Source: Rubrivivax sp.
GTDB taxonomy: Bacteria; Pseudomonadota; Gammaproteobacteria; Burkholderiales; Burkholderiaceae_C
NCBI GenBank assembly: GCA_027484885.1
Contig: JAIXSD010000460.1
Span: 1 to 10,765, forward strand
Direction of reading: 5' to 3'
DNA: 10,765 bases
A program made the position numbers and the translations under genes. Shown here piece by piece: positions 5,706 to 10,765 of this stretch (positions are counted from its first letter, which is position 1; each line of letters starts with the position of its first letter). A model generated the notes under the pieces. The model made no database searches. It had not been told where the DNA came from and worked only from the letters and a program-made list of their open reading frames with translations.

Positions 5706-8700
5706 GTGAGCAGCAGCGGTACCGATTCCCTCGATGATTTGAGCAGCCTGGTCGGCCAGGATCTGAGCCCGGCCGAGCAACAGGCCGCGATTGAACGCAA
5801 GGTGCGCTGGCATGCGGTGCGCCTGTTCCTGATGACCTGCGGGATCATCATGCTGATCGGCTCCCTGGTGCTGATGCTGAGCCGCCCCGGCAACGAACCC
5901 CTGCAAGGCCTGCTGCCACCGGCCGCCTGTTTTGTGCTGGGCAGCCTGAGCCTGCTGAGCCTGTGGAAGCTGCCGCGCGAGCATGGGCCCAAGGCCGTGG
6001 TGCTGCTGCTGTCCCTGGTGATCGGGGTGGCGGTGCTGATCGCCGTGTCGCGCGGCGTGGGCCTGTATTCGATTGCCCTGGCTGTGGTCGGCCTGATCGC
6101 GGCCTTCGGCACCGGCATGCTGGGCTTGCGCATCGGCCTGGGGCTGGCGGGTCTGGGCCTGCTGGCCATCCTGGGCCTGGGCTGGGCCGAGTACCAAGGC
6201 TGGCCGGCCGGCACCGCCGCCATCGAGCCGCTGGGCACACGCATCGCCATCCATTGCCTGCTGCTGTTCTCGGGCCTGCTGGTGGGCCTGGCGACCGAGC
6301 GCATGGTCAAGCGCTCGACCAAGGCGGCCAGCGACCGCAATGCCCGCTTCCGCGGCCTGCTGAGCATGGCTGCCGACTGGTACTGGGAGATGAACCGCGA
6401 CTACCGCTTCACCCACCTGGCCGAAGACAAGGCCGGCAGCTCCGGCCTGGACCTGCAGGCCCGCCTGGGCAAGACGCCCTGGGAGGTGGAACAGATCGGC
6501 CTGAACGACGAGGACATGGACGCGCACCGCGCCGACCTCGAATCGCACCGCGCCTTCCACGGCCTGGTGGCACGCCGCCGCGCCATCGATGGCAGCGTGC
6601 TGTATGTGTCGATCAGCGGCGAGCCGCGCTTCGACGCGCAGGGCAATTTCCGCGGCTACTGGGGCGTGGGCCGCGATGTCACTGCCGAGGTGCAGGCCGA
6701 GCAGGCCATCCACGCCACCGAGACCCGCTACCGCGAGCTGTTCCGCCGCTCGCCCAGCCCCCTGGTGCTGCACCGCTGGGGCCGGGTGCTGGACGCCAAC
6801 CCGGCCGCCATGGCCATGTTCGGCTACACCCAGCGCTCCAGCATGATCGGCCAGGACCTGTTCTCGCACTACGAGCCCGGCGATGACGAGCGCGCCCGCC
6901 AGCGCGCCGCCAAGATCGAGGCCATGCCCGTGGGCGGCATGCTGCCCATGGCCGAGTTCCGCCTGCGCACCCTGTCGCGCCGCCACCGCCTGGTGCAGGC
7001 CACCAGCGTGCGCGTGGATGCCGCCAGCGGCCCGGCCACCCTGTCCTTCTTCATCGACCAGACCGAGCAATCGCGCGCCCAGGAAGCCCTGCGCCGCAGC
7101 GAGGGCCTGCTCTCGCACCTGGTGGCCACCAGCCCCGACGTGATCACCCTGACCGAGATCAGCTCCGGCCGCTACGCCATGGTCAACAAGACCTTCGAGC
7201 GCCTGAGCGGCTACAGCAGCGAAGAGGTGCTGGGCCGCAGCGCCGAGGAGCTGGGCATCTGGAAAAACCGCGCCGAGCGCGACCACATGATGGAACTGCT
7301 GCGCACCCAGGGCCGGGTCTCGGAGCTGCCGGTCACCTTTGTCAGCAAGGCGGGCGAATCGCTGTCCATGCTGATGTCGGCCGCACCCTTTGCGCTGGAC
7401 GGCCAGCAGTACGTGGTCATCAATGCCCGTGACGTGACCGAGACCGAGCGCACCCGCCTGGTCCACCAGGCGATTCTGGAGAACGCCTCGATCGGCATCT
7501 CGCTGACCCGCGAGCAGCATTTCATCCAGGCCAACCGCCTGATCGAAACCATGTTCGGCTGGCCGCCGGGCGGCCTGATCGGCCAGCATGGCAGCGTGGT
7601 CTGGCCCAGCGCCGAGGACTATGCCGCCGTCGGCCGCGACCTCGGCACCCGCCTGGCCCTGGGCGAGCAGGTCGAGACCGAGCGCCCCATGCGCCGGCGC
7701 GACGGCAGCACCTTCCTCTGCCGCCTGCTGGCCCGCGCGGTGGACCCCAACCACCCCAGCCGCGGCGGCACCATCTGGATCATGGAAGACGTGACCGAGC
7801 GCCGCCGCGTTGAAGCCGCCCTGGCCCAGGCCAAGGACGAGGCCCAGGCCGCCAGCCGCGCCAAGAGCGCCTTCCTGGCCAACACCAGCCACGAGATCCG
7901 CACGCCGCTGAACGGCCTGCTGGGCCTGGCCCGCATGCTGCAGCAGCCCGACCTGCCCGAGGCGACGCGGCGCGAGTACCTGGACCAGATGCTGGACAGC
8001 GCCGAAAGCCTCTCGGGCCTGATCTCCGACATCCTCGACCTCTCCAAGATCGAAGCCGGCCGCCTGACGCTGGAGGCCTCGCCCTTCGCGCTGCGCGACA
8101 TGCTGTCCACCATGCGCATGGCCTACCTGACCCTGGCCCAAGCCCATGGCCTGGCCTTCAAGATCGACGTGGCGCCCGAGATCCCCGCCTGGGTGGTGGG
8201 CGACCAGGTGCGCATCCGCCAGATCCTCAGCAACTACCTGAGCAATGCGCTGAAGTTCACCGAGTCGGGCTCGGTGGCGGTGCGCGTCAGCACCCTGGAC
8301 GGTGAGCGCGTGCGCATTGAAGTGAGCGACACCGGCCCCGGCATCGCGCCCGAGCTGCACGAGCGCCTGTTCGAAGCCTTCACCCAGGCCGACGAATCCA
8401 CCACCCGCCGCTACGGCGGCACCGGCCTGGGGCTGTCCATCTGCCGCGAGCTGGCCACCCTGATGGGTGGCGAGGTCGGCGTCAACAGCCAGCTGGGCCA
8501 GGGCTCGACCTTCTGGGCCGAGCTGCCCCTGCCCGCCGCGCCCACACCCATCAGCAGCCAGCCGCGCGAGGCGCGTGACAACCAGGACCTGCAAGGCCTG
8601 CGCGTGCTGATGGTGGAAGACCACCCGGTCAATATGATGATCGCCGTGGCCCAGCTGCAGCAGTGGGGCCTGGAGGTCTCGCAGGCCAATGACGGCAGCC

Positions 8701-8999
8701 AGGCGGTGGAGGCCATCTTTGCCGCCGCCAGCATGGGCCGGCCGTTTGACGCCGTGCTGATGGATGTGCAGATGCCGGTGATGAGCGGCCACGAGGCCAC
8801 CCGCCATGTGCGCCAGCGCTTCAGCGCCGAAGAGCTGCCCATCGTCGCCCTGACCGCGGCCGCCTTGGTCTCCGAGCGCGACGAGGCCCTGGCCGCCGGC
8901 ATGAACGATTTCCTGACCAAGCCCATCGACGCCCCCAAGCTGCGTGCCACCCTGGTGCGCCTGATCGGCCACAAGGACAACGACCAGACGCGTTCCTGA
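5706..8999 (+). CDS. Membrane-bound PAS hybrid sensor histidine kinase/response regulator
   Basis: About 1097 residues from the GTG start. Six predicted membrane helices (about 39-58, 71-87, 96-115, 117-136, 137-159, 179-199) form an N-terminal domain I do not recognise. Four PAS-like modules follow (about 213-329, 340-457, 465-580, 584-702), then HisKA with His729 in NTSHEIRTPLNG, the ATPase domain (Asn843/Asn847, DTGPGIA at 875-881, GGTGLGL at 904-910) and a receiver (about 965-1089) with Glu971/Asp972, phospho-acceptor Asp1020, Thr1050 and Lys1072. All phosphorelay residues are intact. There is no Hpt or output domain, so the phosphate must go to a partner outside this window. GTG is preferred because AGGG lies seven bases upstream. 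The in-frame ATG at 5607 has no SD, and its extra 33 codons use AGG, GGG and GGA, unlike the rest of the gene. Confidence 0.9.
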   Translation: MSSSGTDSLDDLSSLVGQDLSPAEQQAAIERKVRWHAVRLFLMTCGIIMLIGSLVLMLSRPGNEPLQGLLPPAACFVLGSLSLLSLWKLPREHGPKAVVLLLSLVIGVAVLIAVSRGVGLYSIALAVVGLIAAFGTGMLGLRIGLGLAGLGLLAILGLGWAEYQGWPAGTAAIEPLGTRIAIHCLLLFSGLLVGLATERMVKRSTKAASDRNARFRGLLSMAADWYWEMNRDYRFTHLAEDKAGSSGLDLQARLGKTPWEVEQIGLNDEDMDAHRADLESHRAFHGLVARRRAIDGSVLYVSISGEPRFDAQGNFRGYWGVGRDVTAEVQAEQAIHATETRYRELFRRSPSPLVLHRWGRVLDANPAAMAMFGYTQRSSMIGQDLFSHYEPGDDERARQRAAKIEAMPVGGMLPMAEFRLRTLSRRHRLVQATSVRVDAASGPATLSFFIDQTEQSRAQEALRRSEGLLSHLVATSPDVITLTEISSGRYAMVNKTFERLSGYSSEEVLGRSAEELGIWKNRAERDHMMELLRTQGRVSELPVTFVSKAGESLSMLMSAAPFALDGQQYVVINARDVTETERTRLVHQAILENASIGISLTREQHFIQANRLIETMFGWPPGGLIGQHGSVVWPSAEDYAAVGRDLGTRLALGEQVETERPMRRRDGSTFLCRLLARAVDPNHPSRGGTIWIMEDVTERRRVEAALAQAKDEAQAASRAKSAFLANTSHEIRTPLNGLLGLARMLQQPDLPEATRREYLDQMLDSAESLSGLISDILDLSKIEAGRLTLEASPFALRDMLSTMRMAYLTLAQAHGLAFKIDVAPEIPAWVVGDQVRIRQILSNYLSNALKFTESGSVAVRVSTLDGERVRIEVSDTGPGIAPELHERLFEAFTQADESTTRRYGGTGLGLSICRELATLMGGEVGVNSQLGQGSTFWAELPLPAAPTPISSQPREARDNQDLQGLRVLMVEDHPVNMMIAVAQLQQWGLEVSQANDGSQAVEAIFAAASMGRPFDAVLMDVQMPVMSGHEATRHVRQRFSAEELPIVALTAAALVSERDEALAAGMNDFLTKPIDAPKLRATLVRLIGHKDNDQTRS

Positions 9000-9015
9000 G
9001 CCGCCAGCGGGCGGC
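9000..9015 (+). terminator. Hairpin just after the hybrid kinase stop
   Basis: GCCGCC (9000-9005) and GGCGGC (9010-9015) form a perfect 6-bp stem with an AGCG loop, starting one base after the stop codon. No T-tract follows, so it may only attenuate or stabilise the transcript. The gap to the next gene is 42 bases, and read-through is possible. Confidence 0.25.
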
Positions 9016-9023
9016 GGCGCAGC

Positions 9024-9041
9024 GAGGGACAATCGGCCACC
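9024..9041 (+). promoter_or_regulatory. SD-like GAGGGA overlapping a -10-like GACAAT before the esterase gene
   Basis: GAGGGA at 9024-9029 is a purine-rich SD candidate but lies 12 bases from the ATG, longer than optimal. GACAAT at 9028-9033 overlaps it and ends eight bases before the ATG, so if it were a -10 box transcription would begin at or next to the start codon (a leaderless mRNA). No -35 box is visible. The two readings compete. Confidence 0.3.
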
Positions 9042-9767
9042 ATGAGTACCCCGCAACGCTCCCAAGCCCTCGCCCTGCTGCCCGACAAGGGCCTGCCCGA
9101 TCTGCTCTTCCTGCTGCTGCACGGCGCCGGGGGCGATGCCTCGCAAATGCGCCCGCTGGCCCAGGCCTTGCGCGGCCAGTACCCGCAGGCGGCCGTGGTG
9201 TCCATCAACGCACCCGAGGCCTTTGACCAAGTCACGGATGACGCGGCATCGGCCCGAGGCCACCAGTGGTACTCGCTGCAAGGCGCGAATGACGACAACC
9301 ATGCCCAGCGCGTGGCCGAGGCGCTGCCGGGCTTCATTGCCACGGTGCGGGCCTGGGCGGAGCAGTTCGACATGGCCTGGGAGCGCGTGGCCCTGGCCGG
9401 CTTCTCGCAAGGCGCGGTCATGGCCCTGGAGGCGGTGCAGGCCGAGCCGCAGCTGGCCGGCCGCGTGCTGGCTTTCTCGGGCGCTTACGCCACGCCGCCG
9501 GCCCATGCGCCGCAGGAGGTCAGCGTGCACATCCTGCATGGTCAGCGCGACCCGGTGCTGCCCTTCCAGGACCAGGTCACGGCCGCGCGCCGCCTGGTCC
9601 ATCTGGGCGCCGATGTCACCGCCGATGTGCTGCCCGATCCCGGTCACGAGCTGCACGCCGAGCTGATCGAACGCGCCCTCCACCAGCTGCGCACTTTCGT
9701 GCCGGCTCGCATGTGGCGCGAAGCCATGCAGGCCGCGGCCAACGAGGACGCCCAGCCCCGGCATTGA
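9042..9767 (+). CDS. ypfH: YpfH-like alpha/beta-hydrolase serine esterase
   Basis: A 241-residue cytoplasmic carboxylesterase of the phospholipase/carboxylesterase group, likely cleaving short-chain esters; the physiological substrate is not known. The oxyanion-hole motif HGAGG is at 27-31, the nucleophile elbow GFSQG at 120-124 gives Ser122, and Asp170 (GQRDPV) and His202 (GHELH) complete the triad. Length and motif order fit YpfH of enterobacteria and Burkholderiales. There is no signal peptide; the hydrophobic LLFLLLHG at 21-28 is the first core beta-strand. The ATG at 9042 is the first good start; SD spacing is discussed in the entry for 9024-9041. It may be co-transcribed with the hybrid kinase 42 bases upstream, but the functions do not suggest a link. 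Confidence 0.92.
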   Translation: MSTPQRSQALALLPDKGLPDLLFLLLHGAGGDASQMRPLAQALRGQYPQAAVVSINAPEAFDQVTDDAASARGHQWYSLQGANDDNHAQRVAEALPGFIATVRAWAEQFDMAWERVALAGFSQGAVMALEAVQAEPQLAGRVLAFSGAYATPPAHAPQEVSVHILHGQRDPVLPFQDQVTAARRLVHLGADVTADVLPDPGHELHAELIERALHQLRTFVPARMWREAMQAAANEDAQPRH

Positions 9768-9777
9768 ACGCTGCAGC

Positions 9778-9796
9778 TGCGCCTGCGGCTGGCGCA
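9778..9796 (+). terminator. Hairpin after the esterase gene
   Basis: TGCGCC (9778-9783) and GGCGCA (9791-9796) form a 6-bp stem with a 7-base loop, starting 11 bases after the esterase stop. It is followed by AGAC rather than T residues, so it is not a classical intrinsic terminator. The position fits the end of the esterase transcript. Confidence 0.3.
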
Positions 9797-9810
9797 AGAC
9801 CGGAGCCTCG

Positions 9811-9847
9811 TGGCACACTGCCGGCCTCAGCGCCCGCCGGGGCGCTG
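9811..9847 (+). promoter_or_regulatory. Possible -10 box followed by a perfect 8-bp palindrome
   Basis: The 204-base gap 9768-9971 holds no supported gene. CAGCGCCC (9828-9835) and GGGCGCTG (9840-9847) are perfect complements around a GCCG loop. Upstream, TGGCACACT at 9811-9819 resembles the TGGCTACACT seen before the two-component operon and could be a -10 region for the ankyrin gene, with a start near 9825. With no T-tract, the palindrome may be a terminator-like hairpin, an operator or a leader hairpin; the sequence does not decide. Confidence 0.3.
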
Positions 9848-9971
9848 CTGGATCCGCAGACAGGCCCGAGGCCACCCGGTGCGGCGTGAACGACGCCGAG
9901 CAGCAGCTCACAGCATCCACCCCTTTGTGCGGCCCGGTCGCGCGGATCACGGGCGTGAACTCGCATGGAGG

Positions 9972-10765
9972 ATGGCCTTGAACAGCACCCAATCCCTGCG
10001 GCCCCAGCTCCCCGAGCGGGCCGATCTGCAGCAACTCAAACGCCGCGCCCGCGAACTGCTGCGCGCCTGGCAGGCCGGCGAGGCCGAGAGCCTGGCGCGC
10101 GCCGCACCCTATTTCCCGCACCCGAAGGCGGGCCAAACGCCCAAGCTCAGCGCAGCCCAGCTGGTGATCGCGCGCGAGCTGGGCTTTGCCAGCTGGCCGG
10201 CCCTGCAGCGCGCCGTCATGGCGCAAGCGCAAGCCCGGCTGCTCGACCAAGCCGCCCAGATCACCCGCGCTCTGGCGCTGGCCCTGGGCCGCGGCTGGGA
10301 CAGCCCGCAGCCCGAGCGTGCCCTGGCCTTGCTGCAAACAGTGCCGATGAAACACGGCGCCTGCCCGCCCGAGCTGCGCCCGGCTCTGGCCCTGGTGCAG
10401 GGCGACCTGAACGCCCTTGAAAGCCTGCCCGCAGCGACGCTGCGCCTGCCGCCTTTTGACGCACCGGCACTGGCCTACGTCTGCTTTTCCAGCCTGCATC
10501 GCCTCGGCCAGCCCTGGGCCGGCCGCTTGCTACGCAGCGCGCAGACCTTGCTGGCCGCCTGCCCCCGCGAGACGCTGAGCCTGCTGCACATGCCGGACGA
10601 AGACCCCGGCGCCGCCACGCCGCTGCAGCTGCCCTTGCTCTACGGTGCCATCGCCCGCGCGCGCAGCCCCGAGCTGGCCGCAGCCCTGCTGGCCGCCGGC
10701 GCCGAGCCCAACGACGGTGAGTCGCTGTACCACGCCTGCGAAGACCCCGAGCGCGGCCGCGCGGC
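9972..10765 (+). CDS. Ankyrin-repeat protein, 3' end beyond the window
   Basis: An open frame of 264 codons that runs off the window end without a stop. Residues 19-80 (LQQLKRRARELLRAW, then LSAAQLVIARELGFASWPAL) match an N-terminal segment that often precedes ankyrin repeats in bacterial proteins. A helical, Leu/Ala-rich middle region follows. Residues 217-257 form at least one ankyrin-like unit (TPLQLPLLYGAI, then ELAAALLAAGAEPNDGESLY). No signal peptide is seen; it is probably cytoplasmic and protein-binding. The start is uncertain: the ATG at 9972 touches GGAGG (9967-9971), leaving no spacer, whereas the in-frame TTG at 9978 has that GGAGG at an ideal six bases. The ATG at 9965 is out of frame. 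It is probably transcribed separately from the esterase. Confidence 0.82.
   Translation, partial: MALNSTQSLRPQLPERADLQQLKRRARELLRAWQAGEAESLARAAPYFPHPKAGQTPKLSAAQLVIARELGFASWPALQRAVMAQAQARLLDQAAQITRALALALGRGWDSPQPERALALLQTVPMKHGACPPELRPALALVQGDLNALESLPAATLRLPPFDAPALAYVCFSSLHRLGQPWAGRLLRSAQTLLAACPRETLSLLHMPDEDPGAATPLQLPLLYGAIARARSPELAAALLAAGAEPNDGESLYHACEDPERGRA

Noticed and set aside
9616..9966. A 116-codon minus-strand frame covering the gap before the ankyrin gene.
   Set aside because: Arg/Ala/Gly-rich, no recognisable domain, and overlaps the end of the esterase gene. It looks like a GC artefact.
4530..10499. A single minus-strand open frame of 1989 codons running antisense to pyrF, the hybrid kinase and the esterase.
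   Set aside because: Its protein is low-complexity Gln/His/Gly/Ala, the mirror image of the GCC/CTG/GAG-rich plus-strand genes. High GC removes stop codons by chance, and the plus strand holds complete, motif-rich proteins.
1..10765. A new defence, mobile or biosynthetic system spanning several genes.
   Set aside because: No transposase, integrase, nuclease, toxin pair, CRISPR repeat or attachment site is visible. The genes are typical chromosomal regulators and housekeeping enzymes in separate transcription units.

Overview
The window is GC-rich chromosomal DNA with the codon use (GCC, CTG, GGC, CAG, CGC) and gene content of a Burkholderiales betaproteobacterium, probably of the Roseateles/Rubrivivax/Leptothrix type. 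The taxon is inferred from composition and protein style, not from a marker gene. Eight protein-coding genes fill most of it. No rRNA, tRNA, CRISPR array, insertion sequence or phage gene was seen, and nothing points to recent horizontal transfer.

Layout. (1) 91-789 (+) encodes a glycine-zipper envelope protein, which converges with 806-1453 (-), a Crp/Fnr-family regulator. (2) 1512-2849 (-) and 2871-3563 (-) form a two-gene operon, transcribed regulator first, encoding an RstA-like OmpR-family response regulator and its membrane histidine kinase. The Crp/Fnr gene lies downstream on the same strand and seems to have its own promoter inside the end of the kinase gene. (3) 3638-4573 (-) encodes a GNAT acetyltransferase with a C-terminal NTF2-like domain. 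It is divergent from (4) pyrF, 4647-5495 (+), which encodes orotidine 5'-phosphate decarboxylase. (5) 5706-8999 (+) encodes a large hybrid sensor kinase (six predicted membrane helices, four PAS-like domains, kinase core, receiver), preceded by about 210 bases of non-coding DNA that can fold into three successive hairpins. (6) 9042-9767 (+) encodes a YpfH-like serine esterase. (7) 9972 to the window end (+) is the first 264 codons of an ankyrin-repeat protein.

How they fit together. This looks like an ordinary core-genome neighbourhood with three signal-transduction modules (Crp/Fnr regulator, RstAB-like pair, orphan hybrid kinase) placed between housekeeping genes. Apart from the two-component operon there is no obvious shared pathway. 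I did not find a convincing new multi-gene system. The points most worth following are non-coding or architectural: the structured leader before the hybrid kinase, a perfect inverted repeat at the predicted transcription start of the Crp/Fnr gene, the GNAT/NTF2-like fusion, and a -10-like GACAAT recurring close to several starts.
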